Origin: Streptomyces sp. NRRL F-525
Lineage (GTDB): Bacteria; Actinomycetota; Actinomycetes; Streptomycetales; Streptomycetaceae
NCBI RefSeq assembly: GCF_000716605.1
Contig: NZ_JNXE01000035.1
Location: 52,561-116,560, forward strand
Direction of reading: 5' to 3'
DNA length: 64,000 bases
The translations under genes were made by a program, and so were the position numbers. Below the pieces are notes generated by a model. The model saw only the letters and a program-made list of their open reading frames with translations, ran no database searches and was not told where the DNA came from. Positions 1 to 9,032 of the stretch are shown here, one piece after another (positions within the stretch are counted from its first letter, which is position 1; the number at the start of each line of letters is the position of its first letter).

Positions 1-1806
1 CAGGGCGCGGTACTCGTCCCACAGTTCCTTCGGGGTGTGGTCGCCGAAGGTGTTGAGGTGGTCGGGGACCAGGGCGGCCTCCTCGCGCCACACGTCCTTG
101 TCGACGGTGAGCAGGAAGTCCAGGTCGGACTCGGAGAGTTCGAGGCCCTTGGTGTCGAGGGCACCCTTGGCCGGCAGCACGCCGATCGGGGTCTCGACGC
201 CCTCGGCGCGGCCGTCCAGGCGGTCCACGATCCACTTCAGGACCCGGCTGTTCTCGCCGAAGCCGGGCCACACGAACTTGCCCGCGTCGTTCTTGCGGAA
301 CCAGTTCACGTAGTAGATCTTCGGGAGCGTCGCCTGGTCGCGGCCCTTGGCCACATCGACCCAATGGCCCATGTAGTCACCCATGTTGTAGCCGCAGAAC
401 GGCAGCATGGCGAAGGGGTCGCGGCGCAGCTCGCCGACCTTGCCCTCGGCGGCGGCGGTCTTCTCGGAGGCCACGTTGGCGCCGAGGAAGACACCGTGGT
501 TCCAGTCGAAGGACTCCGTCACCAGCGGTACGGCCGAGGCGCGCCGGCCGCCGAACAGGATCGCCGAGATCGGCACGCCCTTGGGGTCCTCCCACTCGGA
601 CGCGATGATCGGGCACTGCGAAGCGGGCACCGTGAAGCGGGCGTTGGGGTGGGCTGCGGGCGAACCGGACTCCGGCGTCCAGGAGTTGCCCTTCCAGTCC
701 GTGAGGTGGGCCGGAGTCTCCTCCGTCATGCCCTCCCACCAGATGTCGTTGTCGTCGGTCAACGCCACGTTGGTGAAGACGGAGTTGCCCCACAGCGTCT
801 TCATCGCGTTGGCGTTGGTGTGCTCGCCGGTGCCGGGCGCGACGCCGAAGAAACCGGCCTCGGGGTTGATCGCGTAGAGCCGGCCGTCCTCCCCGAACCG
901 CATCCAGGCGATGTCGTCACCGATCGTCTCGACGGTCCAGCCGGAGATGGTGGGCTCCAGCATCGCGAGGTTCGTCTTGCCGCAGGCCGAAGGGAAGGCG
1001 GCCGCCACGTACTTGGACTCCCCCTGCGGCGGGGTGAGTTTGAGGATGAGCATGTGCTCGGCGAGCCAGCCCTCGTCCCGCGCCATCACCGAGGCGATGC
1101 GCAGGGCGTAGCACTTCTTGCCCAGCAGCGCGTTGCCGCCGTAGCCGGAGCCGTAGGACCAGATCTCGCGGCTCTCGGGGAAGTGCGAGATGTACTTGGT
1201 GGAGTTGCACGGCCACGGCACGTCCGCCTCGCCCTCGGCCAGCGGCGCTCCGAGCGTGTGCACAGCACGCACGAAGAAGCCGTCGGTACCGAGTTCGTCG
1301 AGGACGGGCTGTCCCATGCGGGTCATGGTGCGCATGGAGACGGCGACGTAGGCGGAGTCGGTGATCTCGACGCCGATCGCGGAGAGGTCCGAACCGAGGG
1401 GGCCCATGCAGAACGGGACGACGTACATCGTCCGGCCCTTCATGGAGCCGCGGAAGATGCCCTGTTCTCCCGCGAAGATCTCCCGCATTTCCGCAGGAGC
1501 CTTCCAGTGGTTGGTGGGACCCGCGTCCTGCTCCTGCTCGGAGCAGATGAACGTCCTGTCCTCGACCCGGGCGACATCGGTCGGGTCGGAGGCGGCGTAG
1601 TACGAGTTGGGGCGCTTGATCGGGTCGAGCTTCTTGAAGGTGCCCTTTTGGACGAGCTCCTCGCTGAGCCGCTCGTACTCCGCTTCGGATCCGTCACACC
1701 AGACCACGCTGTCCGGCTGGGTCAGTTCGGCGATCTCGTTGACCCACGAGATCAGTTCCTTGTGCTCGGTTGGGATGACGGGGGGAGCCGCGATGTCGCG
1801 CGCCAC
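1..1806 (-). CDS. pckG: Phosphoenolpyruvate carboxykinase (GTP), 3' end cut by the window edge
   Basis: Cytosolic gluconeogenic enzyme converting oxaloacetate and GTP to phosphoenolpyruvate, CO2 and GDP. I translated the minus strand from a GTG at 1806; an AGGAG ribosome site lies at 1812-1816 (complement), five bases from the start. The frame stays open for 602 codons to base 1. The GTP-type family is usually about 600-610 residues, so only a few C-terminal residues should be missing. Visible family signatures are the kinase loop FPSACGKTN and the FGGRRA segment, plus the N-terminal run ending in [10 protein letters not shown]. It is transcribed away from the hemolysin III gene, with a 329-bp spacer between them. 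Identification is secure; only the exact C-terminus is unseen. Confidence 0.96.
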   Translation of the reverse strand, partial: MARDIAAPPVIPTEHKELISWVNEIAELTQPDSVVWCDGSEAEYERLSEELVQKGTFKKLDPIKRPNSYYAASDPTDVARVEDRTFICSEQEQDAGPTNHWKAPAEMREIFAGEQGIFRGSMKGRTMYVVPFCMGPLGSDLSAIGVEITDSAYVAVSMRTMTRMGQPVLDELGTDGFFVRAVHTLGAPLAEGEADVPWPCNSTKYISHFPESREIWSYGSGYGGNALLGKKCYALRIASVMARDEGWLAEHMLILKLTPPQGESKYVAAAFPSACGKTNLAMLEPTISGWTVETIGDDIAWMRFGEDGRLYAINPEAGFFGVAPGTGEHTNANAMKTLWGNSVFTNVALTDDNDIWWEGMTEETPAHLTDWKGNSWTPESGSPAAHPNARFTVPASQCPIIASEWEDPKGVPISAILFGGRRASAVPLVTESFDWNHGVFLGANVASEKTAAAEGKVGELRRDPFAMLPFCGYNMGDYMGHWVDVAKGRDQATLPKIYYVNWFRKNDAGKFVWPGFGENSRVLKWIVDRLDGRAEGVETPIGVLPAKGALDTKGLELSESDLDFLLTVDKDVWREEAALVPDHLNTFGDHTPKELWDEYRAL

Positions 1807-2135
1807 GATTGCTCCTATGATGAGGGATTTTGTCCTTGTTGCCCCGTGGGGGCCGCGACCCGGATGCTTCACGATGGTCGATCTTGGCGCTCATCCGGTG
1901 CCGACCGCACTCATTTGATCATCCGACGCGTCCGCCCATATGTCCAGAGGGCCTCACATACGAGCGACGTGAGGATCGCCACTCATCCACCCCTCACCGA
2001 CATGTTTTCCGTGCGTCACCATCGGTTCACCCCGGGTACCCGGCCGCCGACCACACATGAGAGAGTGGCCACTTCTGGACCCTCATCTCGCCGCACTGAT
2101 ACGTAACTTACGGTTCCGTAGGTACGATTGAGCGC
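1807..2135. promoter_or_regulatory. Divergent intergenic region between pckG and hemolysin III
   Basis: This 329-bp spacer separates the divergent pckG and hemolysin III genes, so both promoters should lie in it. No convincing small gene is seen. It contains a perfect 12-bp palindrome CCGGGTACCCGG at 2032-2043 and a second inverted repeat at 2106-2123 (annotated separately). TACGAT at 2123-2128 could be a -10 element for the plus-strand gene, but I do not see a clear -35 at the right distance. Confidence 0.5.
2106..2123. promoter_or_regulatory. Inverted repeat, probable operator before hemolysin III gene
   Basis: ACTTACGGTTCCGTAGGT is an 8-2-8 inverted repeat (core TACGG-TT-CCGTA) with one T/G mismatch. 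It ends 12 bases before the ATG at 2136 and overlaps a possible -10 element (TACGAT, 2123-2128). Size and symmetry fit a TetR-type operator. The cognate regulator is not identifiable from the window. Confidence 0.45.
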
Positions 2136-2849
2136 ATGACTGCGTCCGTCCCCGACGCGCACACGGACACGCCGACAGACGGCCACGGTCCCTCCGCGCT
2201 CTCCCTCCCCGACCACGTCAAACCGAAGCTGCGCGGCTGGCTGCACCTAGGCATGTTCCCGGCCGTCCTCGTCTCCGGCCTGGTGCTCACCGCTCTCGCC
2301 GACACGCCCCGGGCCCGTATCGCCTGCGGGATCTTCGCCCTGACGGCCTGCCTGCTCTTCGGGGTCAGCGCCCTGTACCACCGGGGCGACTGGAGCCCGC
2401 GCATGGACGGCGTCCTGCGCAGACTCGACCACGCCAACATCTTCCTGATCATCGCGGGCACGTACACGCCCCTGACGATGCTGCTGCTGCCGGGCGCCAA
2501 GGGCGAGTGGCTGCTGTGGAGCATCTGGGGCGCGGCCGCGGCCGGCATCGCCTTCCGCGTCTTCTGGGTCGGCGCACCGCGCTGGCTCTACACCCCCTGC
2601 TACATCGCGATGGGCTGGGCGGCCGTCTTCTTCCTCCCCGACTTCATGCGCACGGGCGGCATCGCCGTCCTGGTCCTGGTGGTCGTCGGCGGACTGCTCT
2701 ACAGCGCGGGCGGCGTGATCTACGGCATCAAGCGCCCGAATCCGTCACCGCGCTGGTTCGGTTTCCACGAGGTCTTCCACTCGCTCACGGTGGCGGCGTT
2801 CCTCGTGCACTACGTGGGGATCTCCCTTGTGGCGTACCAGCACGGGTAG
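2136..2849 (+). CDS. Hemolysin III family (PAQR/YqfA-type) membrane protein
   Basis: 237-residue integral membrane protein of the HlyIII/PAQR superfamily. About seven hydrophobic segments follow a 30-residue polar N-terminus. The family's metal-site pattern is present: S78...H82 in the second helix, D98-H99 just before the next helix, and H211...H215 near the C-terminus. These residues bind zinc in PAQR hydrolase-like proteins; the bacterial members' substrate is not established, and the hemolysin name is historical. The ATG at 2136 has only a weak GAG-type ribosome site. The gene stands alone, divergent from pckG, and is followed by a strong terminator at 2882-2913. An inverted repeat just upstream suggests repressor control. 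Confidence 0.9.
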   Translation: MTASVPDAHTDTPTDGHGPSALSLPDHVKPKLRGWLHLGMFPAVLVSGLVLTALADTPRARIACGIFALTACLLFGVSALYHRGDWSPRMDGVLRRLDHANIFLIIAGTYTPLTMLLLPGAKGEWLLWSIWGAAAAGIAFRVFWVGAPRWLYTPCYIAMGWAAVFFLPDFMRTGGIAVLVLVVVGGLLYSAGGVIYGIKRPNPSPRWFGFHEVFHSLTVAAFLVHYVGISLVAYQHG

Positions 2850-2881
2850 CACCTGAGGCACCCACCGGGACACCTCTGTTC

Positions 2882-2913
2882 ATGGCCACGGCTTTCGAGC
2901 CGTGGCCATTTTT
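2882..2913 (+). terminator. Rho-independent terminator after hemolysin III gene
   Basis: A perfect 12-bp stem (ATGGCCACGGCT / AGCCGTGGCCAT) closes on a TTCG tetraloop at 2882-2909 and is followed immediately by a run of T. It sits 33 bases after the stop codon of the hemolysin III gene. Confidence 0.92.
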
Positions 2914-2948
2914 CATGTCCGGTTCCACTCCCTGACAGTCGATCCCTG

Positions 2949-2998
2949 TTGACATCCACCACCTTTTGACAGCTACTCTCATTTCATGGCTACTGTCA
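2949..2998 (+). promoter_or_regulatory. Promoter/operator region of the MFS-TetR operon
   Basis: TTGACA occurs at 2949-2954 and again at 2966-2971, just before the ATG at 2986. With TACTCT at 2974-2979 as a possible -10, the mRNA would be nearly leaderless, and no ribosome site is visible. TGACAG at 2967-2972 and its inverted copy CTGTCA at 2993-2998 flank the start codon. They are a plausible binding site for the TetR protein encoded downstream. This is inference from position and symmetry. Confidence 0.4.
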
Positions 2999-4563
2999 CT
3001 CACTCCAACGACGTGCGACGCGACCCGCGCCGCTGGTGGGCCCTCGGGGCCCTGGTCGCGAGCATGCTCACGCTCGGTTTCGACACGACGATCCTCAACG
3101 TCGCCCTGCCCACGATGGCGGGCGAACTCGGCGCCACCACCGGCCAGCAGCAGTGGATGGCCGACTCCTACGTCATCGTCTTCGCCGCGCTGATGCTCCC
3201 GGCGGGACTGCTCGGCGACCGCTTCGGACGGCGCCGGATGCTGATCGCGGGGCTCGGCATCTTCCTCGCCGGTTCCGTGGCGGGCGCCCTGGCCGGTGAC
3301 GTCACCTGGGTCATCGCGGCCCGCACGGTGATGGGCGTCGGCGCGGCCCTGGTCACCCCGCTCGCCCTGTCCGTACTGCCTTCCCTCTTCGGCCCCGACG
3401 AGCGCACCAAGGCCGTCGGCATCATCTCCGCGGCCTCCTCGCTCGGGCTGCCGCTCGGCCCGATCATCGGCGGCTGGCTGCTCAACCACTTCTGGTGGGG
3501 CTCGGTCTTCCTGGTCAACATCCCGATGGCCGCGATCGGCATAGCGGCCTGCGTCTTCCTGCTCCCCGAGACCAAGGACCCCGCGTCGCCCCGGGTCGAC
3601 GCCCTCTCCACGGCCTTCACGGCGGCCGGCCTCGGAGCCCTCATCTACGCGATCATCGAGGCGCCCAGCCGCGGTTGGGGCGACCCGCTGATCGTGGGCA
3701 TGCTCATCGGATCCGCGATCCTCATCACCGCGCTCGTGCTGCGCGAGCGGCGCATGGAACGCCCCATGCTCGACATGACCCTGCTCGCCCACCGCGGCTT
3801 CCTCTTCAGCTCCATCGCGGCGACCCTGGTGATGTTCGTCCTGTCCGGCCTGCTGTTCGTGCTCCCGCAGTACCTACAGGCGGTGCTCGGCAACGACGCG
3901 CTCGGCACCGGCGTCCGGCTGCTGCCCATGATGGGCGGCCTGATCGTCGCGGCCCGGGCCGCACAGCCGCTCGTCAACAGGTTCGGCTCCCGTGCCGTGG
4001 TCTGCGCGGGCCTGGTGGTCCTGGCCTTCGCCGCCCTGCTCGGCAGCCGTACGACGGTCGACTCCGGCTACGGCTTCACTGCGCTGTGGCTGTCCATCAC
4101 CGGGTTCGGCTTCGGCTTCTCGATCGTCCCGGCGATGGACGGCGCGCTGGGCGCACTGCCCCGCGACCGGGCCGGCAGCGGCGCCGGGCTCCTGATGACC
4201 ATGCGCCAGGTCGGCGCCGCGATCGGCATCGCCCTGCTGGGCAGCCTGCTCGCGAGCACGTTCCGCGACCGCCTCGACGTGACGGGCCTGCCCGCGAAGG
4301 CGGCGGACACGGCCGGCGAGTCGGTGGTGGCGGCGCACATGGTGGCGCAGAAGGCGGGCTCTACGGACCTCATCTCCTCCGCGAACAGCGCCTACGTCCA
4401 CGGCATGGGCCTGGTCCTGATCGTGTGCGGCGTCGCGGCCCTGGTCACCGCGCTGCTGTCGGCGGCGTTCCTGCCGAACACGCCGGCCGCGCCCTCCAAG
4501 GAGGAGGCTGAGGAAGACCCGGCCACAGCCGTGGCCATCGCTCTGGCGGATGCCGGACAATGA
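2986..4563 (+). CDS. DHA2-family MFS drug exporter (EmrB/QacA type)
   Basis: 525-residue, 14-helix major facilitator of the proton-driven drug:H+ antiporter-2 family. The first helix is followed by the family's FDTTILNVALPTM segment (about residues 30-42). Motif A appears as GDRFGRRRML between helices 2 and 3, and motif C-like glycines follow in helix 5 (LGLPLGPIIGG). Such proteins expel hydrophobic or cationic antibiotics; the substrate cannot be read from sequence. The stop codon overlaps the ATG of the downstream TetR gene by 4 bases, so the two are co-transcribed and translationally coupled. Expression is probably repressed by that regulator. No Shine-Dalgarno is seen before the ATG, consistent with a short or absent leader. 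Confidence 0.9.
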   Translation: MATVTHSNDVRRDPRRWWALGALVASMLTLGFDTTILNVALPTMAGELGATTGQQQWMADSYVIVFAALMLPAGLLGDRFGRRRMLIAGLGIFLAGSVAGALAGDVTWVIAARTVMGVGAALVTPLALSVLPSLFGPDERTKAVGIISAASSLGLPLGPIIGGWLLNHFWWGSVFLVNIPMAAIGIAACVFLLPETKDPASPRVDALSTAFTAAGLGALIYAIIEAPSRGWGDPLIVGMLIGSAILITALVLRERRMERPMLDMTLLAHRGFLFSSIAATLVMFVLSGLLFVLPQYLQAVLGNDALGTGVRLLPMMGGLIVAARAAQPLVNRFGSRAVVCAGLVVLAFAALLGSRTTVDSGYGFTALWLSITGFGFGFSIVPAMDGALGALPRDRAGSGAGLLMTMRQVGAAIGIALLGSLLASTFRDRLDVTGLPAKAADTAGESVVAAHMVAQKAGSTDLISSANSAYVHGMGLVLIVCGVAALVTALLSAAFLPNTPAAPSKEEAEEDPATAVAIALADAGQ

Positions 4564-5192
4564 ACACCATGACGGCGACACCCTCCCCCTTCAGCCCCGC
4601 CGACCGCCCTCAACTGGGCCTCCGCGAGCGCAAGAAGATCAAGACCCGCGAGGCGATCCGCACCGCGACGTACGCACTGGTGAAGGAGCAGGGCTACGAC
4701 GCGACCACGATCGAGCAGATCGCCGAGCGCGCCGAGGTGTCGCCGTCGACCGTCTTCCGCTACTTCCCCACCAAGGAAGACATCGTCATCACGGACGAGT
4801 TCGACCCGATCATCATGGAGGAGCTGCGGGCCCGCCCCGCCGACGAGCCGTGGATGGTCACGCTGCGGTATGTGATGCAGAAGGCCATCAAGTACGGCAT
4901 GAAAGAGGACGAGGAGACCTCCCGGCTCCGCACCCACCTGATGGTCCAGGTCCCGGCGGTGCGCTCACGCATGATGGAGAGCATGTCGGTCACCGGCACC
5001 ATGCTCTGCGAGGCCATCGCCACCCGCACCGGCCGCGACCCGGAGAGCCTGGAGGTCCGCGTCTACGCCATGTCTCTCGTCGGCGGCCTCATGGAGACGT
5101 CCCTGTACTGGGCGGAGAACGGCCACCGGGAGGACTTCGCGGGGCTGGTGGACCGCACGATGGATGTACTGGAGCACGGGCTCACCGACTGA
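4560..5192 (+). CDS. TetR/AcrR-family transcriptional repressor of the adjacent exporter
   Basis: 210 residues. The N-terminal TetR DNA-binding domain is at about 20-70, with the helix-turn-helix stretch TIEQIAERAEVSPSTVFRYF and the following PTKEDIV. The all-helical C-terminal ligand domain is family-specific. The ATG at 4560 overlaps the exporter stop codon (ATGA). A second in-frame ATG at 4569 is possible, and the overlap favours the first. Location in the same operon as a DHA2 exporter strongly suggests local autoregulation relieved by an exported drug. The ligand is unknown. Confidence 0.88.
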   Translation: MNTMTATPSPFSPADRPQLGLRERKKIKTREAIRTATYALVKEQGYDATTIEQIAERAEVSPSTVFRYFPTKEDIVITDEFDPIIMEELRARPADEPWMVTLRYVMQKAIKYGMKEDEETSRLRTHLMVQVPAVRSRMMESMSVTGTMLCEAIATRTGRDPESLEVRVYAMSLVGGLMETSLYWAENGHREDFAGLVDRTMDVLEHGLTD

Positions 5193-5377
5193 ACCCCGGT
5201 GCGTGTCCGGCACGTTCGTGACCCGAGCGGGCCGGTGATCGAAAAGGAGGTCGTCGACATCGCTGAAGATTCCCCGGCCCGACGCTCTGCGCATCCTCCA
5301 CGGCTCACCGAGTCGCAGAGGGCCCTCGACACGAACGACACCTCGGCCCTCGACATCAAAACCTGTGAACCCGGCGC

Positions 5378-5405
5378 GGGCGCACACCCGAACAGGGTGG
5401 CGCCC
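5378..5405 (-). terminator. Hairpin, likely terminator of the glycan/galactose oxidase operon
   Basis: GGGCG at 5378-5382 pairs with CGCCC at 5401-5405, and an inner ACCC/GGGT stem closes a GAACA loop with one bulged A. It lies 23 bases beyond the stop codon of the minus-strand oxidase gene. There is no clear U tract, as is common in Streptomyces. The rest of the 235-bp spacer (5193-5427) shows nothing convincing. Confidence 0.55.
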
Positions 5406-5427
5406 ACGCCCAGTTCGCAGGCGATTG

Positions 5428-7845
5428 CTACCCCTTCTTCTTCACGGTCTTGACGTCACCCTTCCCGCAAGCCACCCCGTCCCCGTTCGGGTCGAGCCGG
5501 AGCGGGTCGTCCTTGCCGTTGACCTTCAGGCGGCCGTAGTCGTTCTGCTGGAGCCATGAACAGCGGGCCGCAGTGGTCGACTTGACCTCCGACGGGAAGA
5601 CCGTCGGGACGCAGACGTTGATCGTGCCGTAGTGGCGGTCGCAGCCGGAGATGGTCGGGCTGACCTTCTGCGAGGTGCGCTTCTTGCCGGGCTCGGTGAC
5701 CTTGCCCTGCAGGGAGTCCGCGAAGGAGTGGACATGGGCCGAGGCGGTGTCCGTGGTCAGGGCCGAAGGGCCTTGCAGATGGACCCACTTGGCCACCGAC
5801 GGGACCCCGTTGGCGTCGACCGCGAAGAGCATGTACCAGCCGGGCGGGGCCAGGTTGGGGTTGCTCGTCACGTTCAGGTCGACCGTGTTGCCGTCCACCG
5901 AGAGCGGCAGATCCACGAACCGCTGGTTCGGGTCCGAGGAGTGCGTGACCGCGGCCGGGCGGATCAACTCGGCCTTGGCGATGGGCCGGTCGACGGTGAT
6001 CGTCTGGGTGTCGCCGTACTCCCACTCGTTGTCGATGACCGAAGTGATCGTCGGCCGCGTGCCCTTGAGGAGATACGGCGGGGTGTAGATCGACACGTTG
6101 TGGTTCCAGGTGCCGTTGCCCGGGTTGTCACCGGTCGACATCACCCGGCCGTCCGGCAGCAGGAACGAGGAGGAGTGGTAGCCCCGGGCCTCCGGGTCGG
6201 CGGCCACCGGATCGAACGTCGTGGTCGCCGGGTCGAAGATCGACGCCTCGTACACCGGGTTCGCGCGGTTGTGCAGCGCACCGCCCGTCTCCAGCACCGT
6301 GCCGTCCGGCAGCACTACGGCCGACACGTACATCTTGCCCTGAGCACCCGTCTCGGCCACCGGACCGTTCCCCAAGTCGACCGTTCCCTGCGGGATCTGG
6401 GGACCGACCGTGTACGTCGGGTTCGCGGCCTTGAGGTCGATGATGTCGGTCAGCCGGTTCGCGTCCGGGTTGGAGTCGATGTTGCCGCCGCCGATGGTGA
6501 GGACCTTCTGGTCCTGCGCCGGAGGCAGCAACACGCTTGCGGACTGGTCGCGTTCGTCCTTGTTCTGCAGCCCGGACACCGACGTGATCGTGTTGGCGGA
6601 GTAGTCGTAGATCGCGCTGCCCGTCCCCGGGATGTTGTTCCCGAAGACATGGCTGCCCGTGTAGAACAGCCGCCCGTCCTGCATCAGGACCATCGACGGG
6701 TACAGCCCCCAGTACGACCACGTCTGGTTGACCTGCGACAACGGCAGCCACTTCTGCTGGGCGTCCGACCAGTACTCGGCGGTCACCGAACCCGTCGAGT
6801 CCTCGCGCAGCCCGCCGAACGAGATGACGTCACCGTTGCCCAGCTCGGTCGCCGACGGGTACCAGTGACCGTCGTTGAGGTCGTTCGTCTTGCTGTACGT
6901 CTCGGTCACCGGGTCGAAGATGTACGAGTCCTTGTACCCCTCGTACCCGTGCGAACCGTCCGCCGCCGGGAACGCCTTGTTGCCGCTGAGCACCAGCACC
7001 CGGCCGTCCTGCAACTGGATGTGCCCCGAGCAGAACATGTCCTTCGGCGTCGGGATCACCTTGTACGTCCCGGCCACCGGGTCGTACACCGCGCTCGTGA
7101 ACGTCCCCGCGTCGAACTGCTCCTCGCTGTTCCCGGACCCCGCGATCAGCAGCACCTTGCCGTTGTTGAGGACGACGGAGTGCATCGAGCGCACCGGGTT
7201 CTGCGTCGGCAGCACGTCCCAACGCCCGTTCGCACACTCCTCGGCGGTCGCCTGGCAGGTCGCCGGCGGAAGCGTGTCGGGCACCTGGTCCATCGTGTAG
7301 TCGTCGGTGGTCGCGGACCCGGTGCCGTAGACCGAGACACCCCAGGTGATCCGGTCGGTACCGGCGGGCACCTCGGGTGTGCGGACCGTGGCCTGGGTCC
7401 AACTCCCCTGCATGTCCAGGGTCTTGAGGTCGGTCCAGTACTGCCACCCGGCCGTCGCGTCGTGCCGGAACAGCGTGATGTTCGCGTCCGGCGTCGTCGT
7501 CTTGTACCAGAGCCCGAGGTCGTACTGCTTGCCCGCCGTCACCACCGGCGCGCAGGTCGTCGACTCGGTGATCAGCGCCTTGCGGTCACCGTCCACCCGC
7601 CGCGTGACGGTGACCTTCATGGCCTTCGAACCGGAGTGCGCGTCCGAAGTCGTGGAGAAATCAAAGTCGTTGTCGCCCCACCCGGACTTCTCCCAGCAGT
7701 ACGGCATCCCGTCACTGCCCGCCGTCTCGAAGCCCGGGTTGAGGACGAGGTTCGCGGCCTCGGCGGACTGCGGCGAGGCGAGCAGCAGTCCGGCGGTCAG
7801 GGCGCCCACCCCGACGAAGGCGGTTCTTCTGCGGTACTTGTTCAC
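5428..7845 (-). CDS. Secreted galactose-oxidase-like copper radical oxidase with N-terminal jelly-roll and C-terminal Excalibur-like tail
   Basis: 805 residues starting at GTG 7845 (GTGA overlap with the upstream glycosyltransferase stop). A signal peptide (MNKYRRRTAF...SAEA) is followed by a carbohydrate-binding-like jelly roll (about 32-185). A Kelch-type propeller comes next (about 205-590), then a galactose-oxidase C-terminal domain (about 595-692). The copper-radical residues are recognisable: Cys272 in DMFCSG, Tyr329 in HWYPSATEL, Tyr556-His557 in RGYHSSS, and His635 in VTHSSD. The family oxidises a primary alcohol to an aldehyde with H2O2 release; the Streptomyces relative GlxA acts on a surface glucan. 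The last 100 residues are extra: a Cys-rich module ending LDPNGDGVACG, like an Excalibur Ca-binding motif. It is the last gene of a four-gene operon, so its substrate is probably the glycan made by its neighbours. Confidence 0.88.
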   Translation of the reverse strand: MNKYRRRTAFVGVGALTAGLLLASPQSAEAANLVLNPGFETAGSDGMPYCWEKSGWGDNDFDFSTTSDAHSGSKAMKVTVTRRVDGDRKALITESTTCAPVVTAGKQYDLGLWYKTTTPDANITLFRHDATAGWQYWTDLKTLDMQGSWTQATVRTPEVPAGTDRITWGVSVYGTGSATTDDYTMDQVPDTLPPATCQATAEECANGRWDVLPTQNPVRSMHSVVLNNGKVLLIAGSGNSEEQFDAGTFTSAVYDPVAGTYKVIPTPKDMFCSGHIQLQDGRVLVLSGNKAFPAADGSHGYEGYKDSYIFDPVTETYSKTNDLNDGHWYPSATELGNGDVISFGGLREDSTGSVTAEYWSDAQQKWLPLSQVNQTWSYWGLYPSMVLMQDGRLFYTGSHVFGNNIPGTGSAIYDYSANTITSVSGLQNKDERDQSASVLLPPAQDQKVLTIGGGNIDSNPDANRLTDIIDLKAANPTYTVGPQIPQGTVDLGNGPVAETGAQGKMYVSAVVLPDGTVLETGGALHNRANPVYEASIFDPATTTFDPVAADPEARGYHSSSFLLPDGRVMSTGDNPGNGTWNHNVSIYTPPYLLKGTRPTITSVIDNEWEYGDTQTITVDRPIAKAELIRPAAVTHSSDPNQRFVDLPLSVDGNTVDLNVTSNPNLAPPGWYMLFAVDANGVPSVAKWVHLQGPSALTTDTASAHVHSFADSLQGKVTEPGKKRTSQKVSPTISGCDRHYGTINVCVPTVFPSEVKSTTAARCSWLQQNDYGRLKVNGKDDPLRLDPNGDGVACGKGDVKTVKKKG

Positions 7846-9032
7846 ACGGCTCTCCTAGCTTGCTTGCAACTCCCTTTGCGGCGCGGGAGGTAGACCAGTG
7901 CCTCGGTTCCGACGAAGCGCAGGACGAACGTCATGACCAGCGCGAGCGCGGTCGCCGACACGGCGCCCATTCCGAACTTGTGGATGAACAGGGCGATCAG
8001 CGGGATCCGCAGCACCAGGTCGGCGTTGGCGAGCAGTGCGAACCGGCCTGCCCGGTCCCACCAGTTGCGGTGCCGGCGCCGGTCGCGGAACAGGAGATGT
8101 TCGATGAGGTAGAAGTTCCAGGCCACGCCGAGCTGGTTGGCGAGGATCTCAGCGGGAACGTAGTGCATGCCCGTCTTGGTAAGCGCCCAGAGGCCGACCA
8201 GGTTCGGGACGAAGCCGGTGGCGCCGATCAGGCCGAAGACCACCATGCGCGCGACCGGCGAGGCGGTGCGCAGGCCGAGGAGGTGGCGGAGGAAGCGGAA
8301 GCCTTCCTGCGCCGTCGACTTGGACTCCCCGGCGAACCGGTCCTGGAAGACGAACGGCACCTCGGTGACCTGGCGCGGACGGCTGCGTACGGCGAGTTCG
8401 AGCAGGATCTTGTAGCCGAGCGGCTTGAGCGCCTCCGCCGTCACCGCGCTGCGCCGGATCGCGAAGAAGCCGCTCATCGGGTCGCTGATGCCCCGCAGTT
8501 TGCGCGGGAAGAGCGTCTTGGTCAGCCAAGTCGCCCCGCGGGAAACGGCGATGCGGTATCCGCCCGCCAGTCCCTCGCGGCTGCCGCCCTTGATGTACCG
8601 GGAGGCGACGACGAGCCCGGCGTTCGCGCGCTCGCCGGTGCCGACCAACTCCGGTACCAGGGACGGCGGATGCTGCAAGTCGCCGTCCATGACGACGATC
8701 CAGTCGGACGTCGCCGCCTTGATCCCCTCGACAACGGCGCCGCCGAGCCCGCCGACCGCCTCCTCCCGGTGCAGCACGGTGACCGGGAACGGGCAGTCCT
8801 GCGCCGCCTGGGAGATCACCTCGGGGGTGTCGTCGGTGGAGTCGTCGACGAAGACGACCTCACAAGGGAGCCTGGTCGGCACGGATTCGGTGATGCGGTG
8901 GAGCAACTCCCGTACGTTCGCGGACTCGTTGAAGGTCGGGACGACGATGGTGACGGCACCGGGCTCGGCCAGCTCCGCACCGCGTACGGCCGGATCGCCC
9001 AACTCCCCGGGGACTGTGGACTCTTGGCTCAT
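7842..9032 (-). CDS. Bifunctional GT2 glycosyltransferase / GtrA-like flippase fusion
   Basis: 396 residues from ATG 9032, which overlaps the upstream GT39 stop codon (ATGA). Residues about 25-250 form a polyprenyl-phosphate glycosyltransferase of the DPM1 type (IVVPTFNES, then VVMDGDLQHPP for nucleotide-sugar and metal binding). Residues about 255-396 are a four-helix GtrA domain, thought to flip lipid-linked sugar across the membrane. The fusion should make and translocate polyprenyl-phosphate-hexose, the donor class used by GT39 enzymes such as the one encoded just upstream. The stop overlaps the GTG of the oxidase. An in-frame extension upstream of 9032 exists but lies inside the GT39 gene and lacks family similarity. 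Confidence 0.9.
   Translation of the reverse strand: MSQESTVPGELGDPAVRGAELAEPGAVTIVVPTFNESANVRELLHRITESVPTRLPCEVVFVDDSTDDTPEVISQAAQDCPFPVTVLHREEAVGGLGGAVVEGIKAATSDWIVVMDGDLQHPPSLVPELVGTGERANAGLVVASRYIKGGSREGLAGGYRIAVSRGATWLTKTLFPRKLRGISDPMSGFFAIRRSAVTAEALKPLGYKILLELAVRSRPRQVTEVPFVFQDRFAGESKSTAQEGFRFLRHLLGLRTASPVARMVVFGLIGATGFVPNLVGLWALTKTGMHYVPAEILANQLGVAWNFYLIEHLLFRDRRRHRNWWDRAGRFALLANADLVLRIPLIALFIHKFGMGAVSATALALVMTFVLRFVGTEALVYLPRRKGSCKQARRAV

Noticed and set aside
2032..2043. CCGGGTACCCGG palindrome in the pckG spacer as an operator
   Set aside because: Perfect 12-mers of this composition are expected by chance in such GC-rich DNA; kept only as a note.
37..2106. Long plus-strand open frame of 689 codons opposite pckG
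   Set aside because: It is the antisense frame of the PEP carboxykinase gene in GC-rich DNA; its translation is low-complexity V/G/R/H without any family motif.
5199..5453. 84-codon plus-strand frame after the TetR gene
   Set aside because: No ribosome site, no family similarity, and it runs through the terminator hairpin.
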